A program made the position numbers and the translations under genes. 64,000 nucleotides of DNA from Watersipora subatra (taxonomy: Eukaryota; Bryozoa; Gymnolaemata; Cheilostomatida; Watersiporidae). Below, piece by piece: positions 11,401-22,875 of this stretch (the stretch's first letter is position 1; every line of letters begins with the position of its first letter). The notes under the pieces were generated by a model. It had not been told where the DNA came from. It saw only the letters and a program-made list of their open reading frames with translations, and searched no databases. Location: the NCBI RefSeq assembly GCF_963576615.1, contig NC_088713.1, positions 43,550,776 through 43,614,775 on the forward strand, read 5' to 3'.

Positions 11401-14344
11401 GTATTTTACCTACGATAAAGCATCCCACCTCAGTAATGGTGTGGGGTTGTTTCTCCGCTGCTGGTTCTGGTAGATTACATTTTGTTGATGGTATGACGAA
11501 TGCAGAAAAATATTGTGGAGTACTACAAAGTGTGAGGATACCATCTGCTAGAAGTCTGTTTGATAGAGAGTGGCTGTTCCAGCAAGATAATGCTCCATGC
11601 CACACAGCCAGAAGAGTAAAGAAGTGGTTTGCTGACAATAACGTTAACACTCTGACTTGGCCTACTCAGTCACTAGACCTTAACCCAATTAAAAATTTGT
11701 GAAGCAGAATAGGCAATCTCGTAACTAAAGACAAACCATCTAATAAAAGGAGATTGATGGAGCTTATTGTGCAATCCTAGCATCGAATAGTGACACCTGA
11801 AGAGCTTCAGACGCTGACAGATAGTATGCCCAGGCGCTGCCGAGCAGTGATTGACAACAAAGGCTGGCCAGCCAAGTATTGATCATCTTAAGGACCAAAA
11901 CAGCTCTTTTCAAAGCTACAAAACCCTGTCTTTAAGTTAATTTACAATAACAGCCATTTCAAAGAAAAGAAATATGTTATTTTATGACTTTTGGTTGGAC
12001 ACTATTTAATAGAAATGACAACTGCACAGTAACTCTCTGACAGCTTTCAGTAAACCTGTAATAATATTTTTATAGAATATACAATGTGGTTTTAATTTAT
12101 GTTTATCAAAAAGCCAACATTATGACGATTCAAATTATATATAATTTTTTATAGTTATGTAAAATTTTGATTGTAGAAAAAATAAATACAACTCAGAAGT
12201 CATTGCTATGTAACGAAAATTAGAGGCGGTTCCATAATTTGTATCACCACTGTACATGTACAGACGGTTCCCTACTTACGAACATTCGAGTTACGAACAA
12301 CGGTACATACGAACGCATGTGCGTTGTTCGTAACTCGATTAACTTTCGAATTATTTGTTTGAACTTTATTTGAACTTTACATACGTATTGTAAAGAGATT
12401 TGCCGGTCTTTACTTGGCAAGATCTCTACTAATAAATAAAGATAAGAGAGTGCTTGTAATTAATTAAAGTGCTTTTAATTAGCGAAGGAAATTCACCAGC
12501 CGAGGAGCATACGGCTATCTGCTCTGCTCAACTAAATGGGCGCACTCATTTATATACAATAATATCAACCGTTCCGGCTAACGGCAAACGGTAAGAACAC
12601 CGGCTAACAAGGTGAATGAATAGGACCGCTAGCGCGTTGGTATGACAACAATCTAAGTGACGATAAGTGATAGTGTTATGACGGTATATCAGATATAACA
12701 ATAGCATAACGAGTGAGACAACGATATAATAAACGGACAACACATACAAAAAATAAGACAACAACGATAAGTGATAGCATAACGATTAAAACAACAATGT
12801 AATAGAAAGGACAAGACATACAATAAGGTAAATAAGAAATGCAGTGTCATGGCCCGGCGTCCACCAAAGTATTATTTCCATTTTATTAAATATTTTTTCT
12901 CAGTACAAACCAATACAGGTTAATTATACAAGCCTTAAACATACTTATATAAACCTTCAATATACTTATATAGGCCTTAAACATAAATTATAATACAAAA
13001 TATAGCACAGAAGCAACTTACGAACAAATTCACCTTACGAACAATCGTCCGGAACGTAACGCGTTCGTAGGTTGGGAACCGTCTGTATATAGAAAAGCAG
13101 TAAGTATTATATTCTGCGATTGCAGTTACTTGCGTAAAGCTGCATCTATAAACAATTAAAGCAAGTAATAATGGAACCATAGTGATGCAGTTTTTGTCTA
13201 TTCATCAGGGTGTCAATTCATAGCATGCATAATTCTTAGCCATGCCATTGAAATATTTAGCATCTGACAAGCTTTTTTAAATGTTGTAGTTGTCAGCACA
13301 ACACAGATTCCATAGGTTTTCACGGTGAGATGATAACTCCATACAATCCATCATCTGTATTTTGTCGCATGCCTCAAGAGTGTTCCATATAAAAGAAAGT
13401 TGGTATTTCTCAGCTGGTAATTCAGCCTTTTATTTGCATTTCATCAAGCTAAATGCAATTATTAGAGAAACATGTGAAACATGCCCTCAAAATGTCCCAG
13501 TTAATAGATACAGTGTTTATAAACACGAAATGTGACCATCATGAATACCAGAATTTACTAAAGATCTCTACATTCACCTCTACATTTACATCAACCTCTA
13601 CTGTAGAACATCTTTAAAATAGAGTAAAGCTAAAGTTATAAAATTAAACTAATTTTTAGGCTAGGTTTTGAGATATCAGTGCTCAAAGTGGCAGCCTTAC
13701 AATGAAGATGAAATAGACGCAAAAGGAAAATAGACATAGTTTTATTGAATGCGTGAAGTATATTGGTGAAAATATTTCGACAAAAAGGTTGCATGAAAGT
13801 GTAAACAGAAAAAAATCATGTTCAACTACGTCCCATTTGAGGCATTTGGGAAAGGGATTCCAACCTACGGCGTTTTTGTGATGGCTGCAATTAATTGTTC
13901 GTTTTTTAGCTTTTAAGAGCCTGTAATCACATTTCCACATATTTTGCACTTACAACACAGCAAAGTAAGACATGGTGAATCTTTTGGTACTAAATAACTG
14001 TGATATGAATTTTGTTGCAAGTCAACTTTTAAGGGTTTTCAAAAAATAACCAGATAGCTGTTGTTGTTAATAGCATTTAAATATGAATTCATAAGCATTA
14101 TGATTTTGCGAATTAGCTTTTTGAAATCTTAAAGTGCATTATGATCATCATTTGGTCTCCTTCAGGCTTATTATGTGACCAAAGAAATAAAGAAATAGAA
14201 ACAAAGCTAACAAAAATGTTCAAAAAAGCTTTTGGTTCAAATGAATTTGACAACAGGCTTTTAGACCATCAAGCTATGTGGCCACCATTTTGTGCTGACG
14301 TTGAAATCAAATGCAGAAACTCAGTATTAGGAAGTTCTACAGAG
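8478..14344 (+). CDS. Possible exons of an unidentified gene, split by mobile DNA
   Basis: Three stretches look like exons. First, 8478-8653, after acceptor GGCTTCAG and before donor GTAAGT: open, including EKYSEMLEGCQLMCVSGSQ and QPFFNCGPGQTYAHGYHY, ending in phase 1. Second, 8881-8921 or 8933, after acceptor TCATTTACCAG: continues that frame as LPSSSWSKSGDVE. Third, 14166-14344, after TCTCCTTCAG: open, including LLCDQRNKEIETKLTKMF and LLDHQAMWPPFCADVEIK. The phase between the second and third does not match directly, so at least one exon is missing from this model. A candidate is 13287-13321, between GTTGTAG and GTGAGA. The 9.4-13.1 kb interval is filled with transposons. I do not recognise the protein, and the three may not belong together. 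Confidence 0.28.
9377..9426. repeat. Short tandem repeat, about three units of GTTAACAGTGTTAA
   Basis: Three imperfect 16-17 bp units based on GTTAACAGTGTTAAATT lie just upstream of the Helitron-like element. Confidence 0.7.
9473..9751 (+). mobile_element. Helitron-like non-autonomous element
   Basis: The element begins TCTCAAAGTATTTCCGTGTG. It ends with the hairpin CCCGGGCAACGCCGG, then a short spacer and CTAG, followed by T. A 5' TC and a 3' hairpin plus CTRR are the Helitron hallmarks. The 13-bp word TATACATATAAAT occurs immediately on both sides, which is not expected for a classical Helitron and may indicate a Helentron/HINE-type end. Related termini occur at 5109, 10004, 21737, 35878 and 42048. 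There is no coding capacity. Confidence 0.55.
10004..10410 (-). mobile_element. Dispersed Helitron-like repeat with SINE-like tail, copy 2
   Basis: It starts with CTAG (read as the 3' end on the minus strand), then a decayed GC hairpin and TATTAAAAACAGCTTATAAA. It shares about 370 bp with the copy at 21737-22110, including CATTAGCCTGGCACATTGC. The far end (about 10270-10400) contains GGTTTCCGAGATCAAATCCA, which resembles a Pol III B box. The 70-codon open frame across it is not a gene. Confidence 0.6.
10463..12252 (+). mobile_element. Tc1/mariner transposon, full length, defective
   Basis: The element is 1790 bp long with inverted termini of at least 28 bp beginning CAGTGGTGATACAAATTATG at both ends, flanked by TA (10461-10462 and 12253-12254). 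It carries one decayed transposase gene. The intact ends suggest it could still be moved by a related transposase supplied elsewhere; that is inference. Confidence 0.92.
10873..11881 (+). pseudogene. Tc1-type transposase pseudogene
   Basis: The frame begins at the ATG at 10873 (MPQHLTKEKRAVIVHFH) with a helix-turn-helix typical of Tc1 transposases (PQREIAREVDCSKKG). It is lost by a frameshift near 11085-11110 and continues in another frame (LLAKELKESTGTELAPSTVR). Further stops follow: TGA at about 11238, TGA at about 11700 and TAG at about 11778. The catalytic domain is still readable: LFSDEST (first Asp), QQDNAPCHTARR (second Asp) and LDLNPIKNL, where the third catalytic acidic residue of the DD34E family (normally IENLW) is Lys. 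The end reads ...NKGWPAKY. Several stops, a frameshift and a lost catalytic residue make it inactive. Confidence 0.9.
12261..13085. mobile_element. MITE, 825 bp, TA target, CAGACGGTTCCC ends
   Basis: The inverted termini CAGACGGTTCCCTACTTACG and (from the right) CAGACGGTTCCCAACCTACG are flanked by TA. Inside is an AT-rich stretch with GATAAGTGATAG-like words. There is no transposase. It lies only 8 bp from the right end of the Tc1 element. A degraded relative lies at about 24872-25310. Confidence 0.8.
13086..14165. other. Intergenic or intronic stretch
   Basis: There is no gene with support. A possible 35-nt exon (13287-13321, between GTTGTAG and GTGAGA) is the only splice-like structure noted. 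Confidence 0.35.
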
Positions 14345-14345
14345 G

Positions 14346-14396
14346 TACCTGTACAGGCTGTCATCCAGCTTTGGAGGATGACAGCCTGCACAGGTT
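14346..14396. repeat. Inverted repeat with 20-bp arms
   Basis: Left arm ACCTGTACAGGCTGTCATCC and right arm GGATGACAGCCTGCACAGGT pair with one mismatch around a loop of about 10 nt. It begins at the putative donor of the exon-like segment ending at 14344. Confidence 0.8.
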
Positions 14397-14860
14397 GTCA
14401 TTCTTTATAGCTTTTGACTGTGCTGGTCGATGTCTGCATCTTAACTTGGTGAGTAACACCATTGCGTAATACGTAGATGTAAATCCAGTGTTGTCACCCA
14501 TCAAAAGAGAAAAAAGCTTTGTCTGAAAGTCTTTTAAATTCTCATGGCACATTCTCTTCAAAATGACAAAATAGTTGATGTTTTTTTAACTCAGCTGGTC
14601 AATCTAACAATTTATGGTTGAGAAACGTTGAGAAGTTAGTTGATTGTCATGCCAGTCTTTACAGATTAAAAGAGCAGCAGCAGCAGCTTTCGATTATCCA
14701 GTAAAGTAATTTAATAGCTAATTATTTAAGTAAAATTAATCGAATCCTAATAACATTATTATGTTTTAATTATTTTTATAGCCGAAAGGAACCGTTTGGG
14801 TAAATTATGTATATTTTATATCTAATATATTATATGTTGTATATATAATAAATATATATA
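14397..14860. other. AT-rich stretch
   Basis: There is no gene. A small CAG run (GCAGCAGCAGCAGC) lies near 14675, and TA-rich sequence precedes the element at 14861. Confidence 0.4.
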
Positions 14861-15182
14861 CAGTCAAACATGGATAACTCGTCCACGGATAGCTCGAACA
14901 CATGGTTAATTCGAACATTTCCTTTGGTCCGTTCCCACGTAATGATAAATTGCTATAGATAACTCGAACTCAACACTGTTAATTCGAACTGTTTTTTTGC
15001 CCAACGGCTACCGAAACGGTTGTTATCGCTTTAGAAAATCACTTTATTCAAAGCCATAGAGGTAAACTTCATCTTTTCGTAATTCATAAGCGTCGTTATT
15101 ACCACCATCGGCAAAATATTTTTGTCAACGACTTTTCTAAAAGTTTGGTGAAATTTGATTTATACTGCGATACGATGAATAG

Positions 15183-15313
15183 CACGGGCTAACTGGGTCA
15201 CGCGTGCAAGGATTTTCGCCACGCACATACAAAACAAAAATCGCATGTTGTTTTTGTTTTGTATGTGCGTGGCGAAAATCCTTGAGTGCGTGGCGTAACC
15301 CAGCTAGCCCGTG
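15183..15313. repeat. 131-bp palindrome with 34-bp perfect inner arms
   Basis: The inner arms at 15207-15240 and 15251-15284 are exact reverse complements (beginning CAAGGATTTTCGCCACGCAC) around a 10-nt loop. Outer arms CACGGGCTA / TAGCCCGTG pair less perfectly. It is probably a small foldback MITE that inserted into the larger element; it is absent from the related copy at the window start. Confidence 0.9.
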
Positions 15314-15323
15314 ATGAATAATT

Positions 15324-15359
15324 TTCCGACGTTGATTCCGTGTTGAATCAACGTCGGAA
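15324..15359. repeat. Perfect 15-bp hairpin
   Basis: TTCCGACGTTGATTC and GAATCAACGTCGGAA are exact reverse complements with a 6-nt loop, 10 bp beyond the 131-bp palindrome. Confidence 0.9.
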
Positions 15360-16000
15360 TGTTGAATGTTTAAATCGTCTTAAAAATTCTTGTAATTAAA
15401 CGTATACGTTGTCTGAGCTACAAAAAAACTATTCATCGTTTGACCTAAACACAGAATACGTGTGTACATTCAATAAGTATCTATTAAAAAAGCGTGAGTG
15501 ATATAGAATGTACCGTAAAACCTCGTAAAACTTTTAATTGAACTGCCTCGGAGTGTTGCTCTTAACGAATCCCAGATAAAGTAAGGTAATCTTTCCATAA
15601 ACTTCAAGAAAGATTGGCAAAATTGATCGTGGGTAAACCCCAAAAGAAAAAAATGTCTTTTCTTTTGAGCATTTCAACAACGATCAAGTTTTGCCAATGC
15701 CAATCTGAAAAACGTCCTGGCAATAACATCACCTCAAACAACAAACCAATCTCAAGTGATAGAAAAATCTCTATAGGCCTGCTTTTTCATGAAAACGTTT
15801 TAAACTTTACATTAGAAGCATTTAATTTGAAACAAGCCATTTGTGCTTTTGATTTATATTATAGTTTGTATATGTACATGTATCTACTAATAAATAAGTA
15901 AATATATGGACTTGTGACAGTGCTCTGATAACTTGAACGCTCTGATAATTCAAACACTTTTGCTCGGTCCCTTGAAGTTCGAGTTATCCATGTTTGACTG

Positions 16001-17516
16001 TATATAATTATATTTTTTTATATATATATACATATATATAAAATGTATATATATTATATATGTATAATTATAATATATTTTATTATATATTTTAGCAGCC
16101 GAATGCGCGGTCTTGCATGGGTAATAAACTAATTACCCATGGAATTTGGATAACTTACCTCATAACCTCATTAGTTTAGATGTTTATTAAAAAGTAGCTG
16201 TGTTTGAGTCAGCTTAATAATTGTAATGATCAACCGTGCTAGTTAATAACCTCAAGCTCTTCAAACATGAGTATTTCAACCGATGGAATGAATGTCATCA
16301 CATTCATCTCTTGAGCACCATAGTGTAGTGGAATAGATTGCTGGTCTTTAAACCTTGAGGTTCTGAGATCAAATAAAATTATGCGATTTTCCACTTCTAG
16401 ATTTTAATCGTATCAACTGGAAATAGCGACGACAAGATAAACGGGAGATAAACATTGAGATTTACTGTATATACATGTACATAAAGGAGAAAAGCTCTCA
16501 ATCACGTTTTAAAATTTTTTCTTACTATAGTAAGATTATAACAACAATAAAATTTATAGATAGGCTACTCAAAGATTTAAAGTTTTGATGCTGACTGGCT
16601 TCATGAAATTTGAAAAAAAACAAATTTTAAACACACATTATTATTGATTTTTGGTACATCAAAGATTATTTTTAAATTTTCATGCAGATTTAAACAATTT
16701 TTTATTTCTATCTGCCTCTGATCAAATGTAAAATTTCATATGAACGGATTTATCTCCTCTTATCTATTACTGATTACAACTTTTATAATATTACGCGTTG
16801 CTGTAGTATGTTAGTTAGTTAGTTAATTTTGCAGGCAAAAATAAATATATTCTATAATTATATTTCATGAGAAAGAAACTCCCCATCTGTAGGTAAGATT
16901 GTCAGATGTAAATAACGAAACGGTTATGTAAAAAGAGTAATTACAGGTAGCAAAATAAAATAATACTGGCAGGAAACAGAATTTGCTCCACGGCAAGACT
17001 TATATACAGTGTGTACATACAAGACAATACAGAATGCAATAATGAGAATGCAATAAAGAAAATATCTTGGGTCCACAATGCCAGAGGTGGACCCAATCCA
17101 CCTCTGGCAGTATGTAGAGTAGTAAAACAGCTGTAGTAGTAAAAACTTACGGCAGTTTACTGGGCATGTCTCTATTCATTGAGGTTTTTATAACACTAGG
17201 CTTAAACATGTGTTCAAGTCATTCAAAGAGTTTATTGGTGGCCTAATAATGCTACTACAAACGCACAGCACGAGATCGAATTTTGAGTTTCATACCGTTC
17301 GAATGTTTGTAAACCTTTAAGGTTGTCCTCCCCTAATTTTTAATCCATGCTTTTTCCCACTTGGGAAAAAACGTTCGAGTAGTTTTTATGAGATTACTCT
17401 ATGGGGGATTCAATACTAAAAGCAAGGCTATTTTCCGTACACAACAGGGCCATTTACTTTCATTGTAGGTCAGTAGCGGTTGTAGTTCTCACAAATTGTT
17501 GTATTTTTAGCCGATT
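16001..17516. other. Intergenic region upstream of CASC3, with SINE-like copy and hairpin
   Basis: 16001-16090 is TA-rich. 16310-16450 resembles a tRNA-derived SINE head (GTAGTGGAATAGATTGC as A-box-like, then GGTTCTGAGATCAAAT). 17079-17109 is a hairpin with 13-bp perfect arms (TGCCAGAGGTGGA). The CASC3 promoter and 5' UTR should lie in the last few hundred bases; I see no clear TATA element. Confidence 0.4.
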
Positions 17517-20500
17517 ATGTCTGCAACTGCAAACAGAAGACGAACAAACCCTTCAGAATCTGAGCTAAGCGATGTAGTACAAACACCAATTACTGCTGAT
17601 AGCAATGATGAGGTATACGACTTTCATCGTTCTCTTTTTTATATTAAAACATACAACTCTCATAACTAGATCAAAGAAAGTTAGTTTACGCTCATACCTG
17701 CCAACTCTCACGCATTGGGCGTGAGACTCACGCAATCACCCCAAAGAAAAAAACGAAAATTCGTGAAAAATGCGTGAGATTTTTGCCCCTATTTCTACAA
17801 TTTTATATATATACTATCATTGATACATCAATTGCTCCAAAACCAAATCTCACGCATTGCCCCATTCTTGGGTTGGCAGGTGTGTTTACGCTATTTTTTA
17901 TAATTTGCAAATTTGTGTGATAAGTTTAGATGTATTATTTGTAGTAAACAGTAACAATTTGATGTAAACATTTCTTACAAATTCTTGGACGATTTCTGGC
18001 GTTTGTGATTAGTAATCGCTCTAAATGTTATATGAACACCTGATGCATTTTACGAATACCAAGAAGTGTCCATAGATGTTGTATGAGTAAGTGTACTAAC
18101 ATGAAGTTGTAGCAAAAAAGAAGGGCTCCGTTTCTACTTCCACTCACTTACAATACTGCCTAATACTACTTACTACATTGACTTTATTCACTCACCGCAA
18201 TTGCCACGACCACTTGCAACTGCTTAGAGTTGAGACGCCAATCTAGCGCTTATTGAAGTTTACCTCTCACTAGTTTTGTAAATTAGGCAGTGTTGAAGTT
18301 TTGCCTAAAGTAATATTATAAAATGAACGATCGGATGTGATCATTTTCGAGTTTTGTGAGGAAGCGTCGATAATTTTAGCATTTTATCGGCGTTTTAGAA
18401 ACATAAGGAACAACGGCTAAAGTTGCACTCGATACTAAATGTTTAACTCAGTCATAATTAGTTAGAAGTTTAGATGGGATTCTTAATTGATCTTCACTCT
18501 CTGAATTTTGTAAAACTATTCCTTATCTTCAATACAATTCCATCAACAGCTATCTATATTATCAGAGTTTTGGTCTGATTATTTGGGTTTATGTTGTTTT
18601 TCACATTGCTCTTTGTTGAATGGTGGATCGTTGGTTAAACATCAACAGTATATATAAAACAAGCTAGTTTAGGCAACCACTTTTTTTCTGTTTTGCCTAT
18701 AATTTTGATTTTTTGTTGTAGAGTTGCGAAGGAGACTCATCAGGTAATTTATTTTCTTTAAATGTTAAGAAGATAATTCCAAGATAGTCATTTTAGGAAT
18801 TGATAACTTTTTACTTCCTAATTAGTTCTGTTTAGATCGCATATTGCATTCATCTTGTAATGAGGGTTGTTTTATCAAAAGAACATTTTGTAGGTGTTAT
18901 CATCGGACGAGAAATTCAGTAATTTCCGTTGGATACCTCAATTGTTTTAAAATTGTACCTGTTGTAATAAACCGAACTTTATCCCTCAGTCTTTGTTGGT
19001 CAATTTAATTCATTAATATTATTGGTTTTCAGTTCATTTGTAAATATTTGTGTAAAAATGATTCATTATGGTTGTAAAACGTTTGTTTTTAAAGTGTCTA
19101 AGAAGCCAAGTAGATAACTAACAGGATAGAAAGAACAACACGTGTGGTCAGTACGTTCAAAGAGCAAGACTGAGACAATGTTTGGTTTACTTTTATAGGT
19201 ACAATTTGAAAGCAAGTAAGATATCAAACAGAAATTACTGAATTTTTCGCCTGATGATGACATCCACAAAATCTCTTTTCGATAGAAATATCGGTTGAAT
19301 GACTTCTAAATTTTTTACCATTGAAAGTTGGCAATAAAACTGCAAAAAAATGTTACATGTATATTTACTCCTTGTTGTATATGTAATCTAACCACCTTTC
19401 GTCTCACGGTTTTTTATAAGTGTGTTTGTTGGCATGACTGCACTCGAAAAACTGTCAATAGTGAGCTAGTCGTCAGTTTGGGTTGCTGTTTCTCGCTGAC
19501 TGCTGAGCATGTTTTGTACACTTTGGCTGTTTGGTATTGATTTAATGCTATTTGTACGTCTTATTATAACAACCAAAAACAGATGTACAATTAATGAGTA
19601 GGTGTTAGATGGTAAAGTTGCATGGACTCGTGCTAGGGAATCGTTATCTTGCAGTTGGCTTAACCTTCTCCTAGATTGTTTCTGTATATGAACGTCCAAT
19701 AAACATTGTCTCTGATAATTGATGTGAATTTGATTAAAATGTGATTTCTAGCATTTGAGAATACGCTTATTAAAAGAGCGCATATTACAGCTGCCATGAT
19801 TCATGGATATCGATTTATTATTAAACCTTTACTTTAAGTTTAAATTAAATTTAAAATTAAAGTAAAGGGTTTAATTTAATTTAAAATTAAATTTAAAATT
19901 AAATTAATTATTTAATTTAATAAGTTATTATAATTTTGTGTGTTCGGTAGATTATATGTCAGATTCCGAAGTGGAGGAACGAGATCCAGCTGACGGAGAG
20001 TCACCTCACGAAGAACAACTCGATGACGATGAGGACGCCAAGAACCCTGCATTCATACCAAGGTCTTCTTATTATTTTTAGCTATAATTCCATTTGCTCC
20101 AGTTGCTTCTTTACTGCTTGCATTGTTTCTCTCTTTAAGTTTCATGTCCTGTGAGGGCATAGATGATCATGGTTCTCCCCCACTTCCTGTTACCACGACT
20201 ATTCTTGGCAGGTTTCAACAGTGATTTGTCATCGCCTTTTCTGTTGAATGTTTTTGTTGTATTATCGTCTGTAGTGAGCTAGAGGTTGGCTCGCAGAGGC
20301 GCTCTGCCGCCCAGGTTTTGTTTTTAGTCCTGAAGGGTTGCTAGCCACCCTCCTCAGCCGCGCCAGATTGCAAATGGGGAGCCGGTTGAGTCACCGATGA
20401 CTCGACTGAGCGAAGGAACAGTTGTGGGTGAATGCCCTTCCTAACACCACTAATGGTTCTATTTGACTCAAACCACTGACCTATTTATTATAAGCCCTAT

Positions 20501-22786
20501 CTTCTGAACCACATCTACTCCTTTTTTGTCTTTTGCTGTAGTAATAATCCTTGAGTCATCATGTATTTTTTGCTCTCTCACTGATGTATTAAATTAAGTA
20601 CTTTGTGAGGAGTTGTTTTTCCTAAAATATATTCTCCAATTTTTAGTCCAAATCATCGCCAAATCATAGTGTGTCTCCATATGGGGTGTGTCGCTACGCT
20701 ATAGACTATTAGCAAACTGACTAGTACCCTATACTCTATGTTCATAACATTGCCATATATAGTAATAACTCCACCTGCATTCTGTGCCTATAGGAAAGGA
20801 ATGTTTTATGAACATGACTCGAGGGGAGACAACGAACCGGAGAGGCCTGCCGAGGAGACTGACAAGTAAGGCTGTTACCTAGCACCAGATGTAACTGTCT
20901 TTATGAGGTTTTAATACCTAACTTTAGCTAAAAATATATATTATTTTGATGAGCAGATGGATACTGTGGATAATTCCATATTACAGAGATTACGATGTAT
21001 CTCTTTGCTGTTTATTTCCAATTTGGATTAAATAATGTGTAGGCACTAGTTTTATTTACTTTTGTGAATGCTACCATCAGCACTGGCAGCAATGCCAATC
21101 AAATAACTACTAACCACTAAAATAACTGCTCGGATGAACAATATAGCAAATATAATATAATATATAATAGCAAATATTAAGTAGGGTACTGCGATGGCCT
21201 CTAGCATTATGATCCTCAGGGAGGATTTCGTTGGATGGTAAAAGCCGATGATTGGTTGCACCAGTTGGAGACATTACTAAATGATAGTCTTAGCTCCAGG
21301 ATTTCATTTACCTGATTGTGCAATCCTTTTCCAATGAAAATTATCTTAGGTCTTTTTCCTTGACAATTTTTCTCTTAATGTGTTATGAATGATGCTTTGG
21401 TTCACAGGCAAAAGCTGTGGAAATCAAAAGAGAAATGGGGACACGATAGATATGATGAGAGGTCACAAGCCCCTAAGTCAAGAGATGAACTTATCCGAGA
21501 CTATGGCTACGATATCAAATCAAAAGACGAGCCTCCTACTGAGCCACCTCAATCATATCAAAGTCCCCGTGGCAGGTACAAAGTCTAATCTGATATGAAC
21601 TAAACAGCTAAAGATTGTATTAGTTGTTAGGTATTGAGGCACCTTTTTGCAAGCATGCGTTTAGTTAAAATAGGTGTTAGAGTGGTATGTCGTTGTCATG
21701 GTTTTGTTGATTCGTGCTGCCTTGTTTTATTTGATACTAGCCAAATGCTCCGAGTTGCAAGGGTATTAAAAACAGCTTATAAACAGTGGCAGGTAATGTA
21801 GTTGCCTGCCATTAGCCTGGCACATTGCTAATGACTAATTTGAGTAAGTTACTAAACGTATTGCTAAACTTAGTAATAAGGGCCGTGAGAGCAAGCTTTG
21901 GTGATGTTGCGTAACGCAGAATGCTATGCATTTTTTAACCTAGATAGCGACTCACATCGTCCAATGAATCAATTGCATTTCGTGTAGCTTAATGGGTTGT
22001 TTTATCGTCTGGTGACCGGGAGGTTCCGAGATGAAATCCAGCACGACGCTGGTCTTTCATTCCTAGATATCAATAGCAATAGCTGGAAAAACCGAATGAC
22101 AGACTTAAAGATTTGTGCAATCGTCTTAAATGTTTTTGAATCACCTTTTGCTGCTTTATACACTCTGCCTTGAAGCACATCTTTACCATCTCAAAAGGTC
22201 TAGTCAAAGAAGTTTACATGATTTTTCTCATACGTCCATACTTGATTTCTTGTTTCCAATGACGCGTGAAATTATTGCCAGTTGAATAAATTTCCAGTTT
22301 ACAATAATGATATACCTCTGCTTTGAGTGTTTCCAATTTCGATCAGAAAATTAGAGATTTTTACGTTTCAGACTTCTACCGAAAATTTGGCTTTGCACTT
22401 GACCTTGACCCTACTGCACTTTAATTTTTTATATTACCATTAGTAAAAATAAAACACAGAATTGTTTCTGATGTGCTTTTCATCTTACACGATCTTAGCT
22501 TGGGTTCGTTACTCTAGGCTTCGACTGGATTGTTGTTGTTGTAAGCTTAATGTTTGGCCTCTGCTGCCTTAATAGCCCCTGCTGCCTTAATAGCCTCTGC
22601 TGCCTTGATACTCATGTTAAAATTGGCAAAAATAAAACTATGACATGTCTGTTGTTTTCATGATGTTGGATGGGATATATTTTATTAACATAAAACAATT
22701 CTGGGGTGTGATTTGCCAAAGATACAGCAGTACATCCACAACCTAGTATAGTCTATTAATAAATTTTTATGAGGCAGTCAGCGTGT

Positions 22787-22875
<89 letters not shown>

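Larger units (their letters stand above)
14861..16000. mobile_element. Tc1/mariner-pogo-like non-autonomous element, complete copy
   Basis: The inverted termini, CAGTCAAACATGGATAACTC at both ends, are flanked by TA; total length is 1140 bp. No transposase frame is present; the 95-codon frame at 15614-15901 is an artefact of repeat sequence. The same sequence occurs at 1-740 and, inverted and more diverged, at about 43990-44440. It carries an inserted 131-bp palindrome (15183-15313) and a second hairpin (15324-15359). Confidence 0.85.

Noticed and set aside
15614..15901. 95-codon frame inside the 14.9-16.0 kb element
   Set aside because: It starts in repeat sequence shared with the window start, where the frame is broken; no domain.
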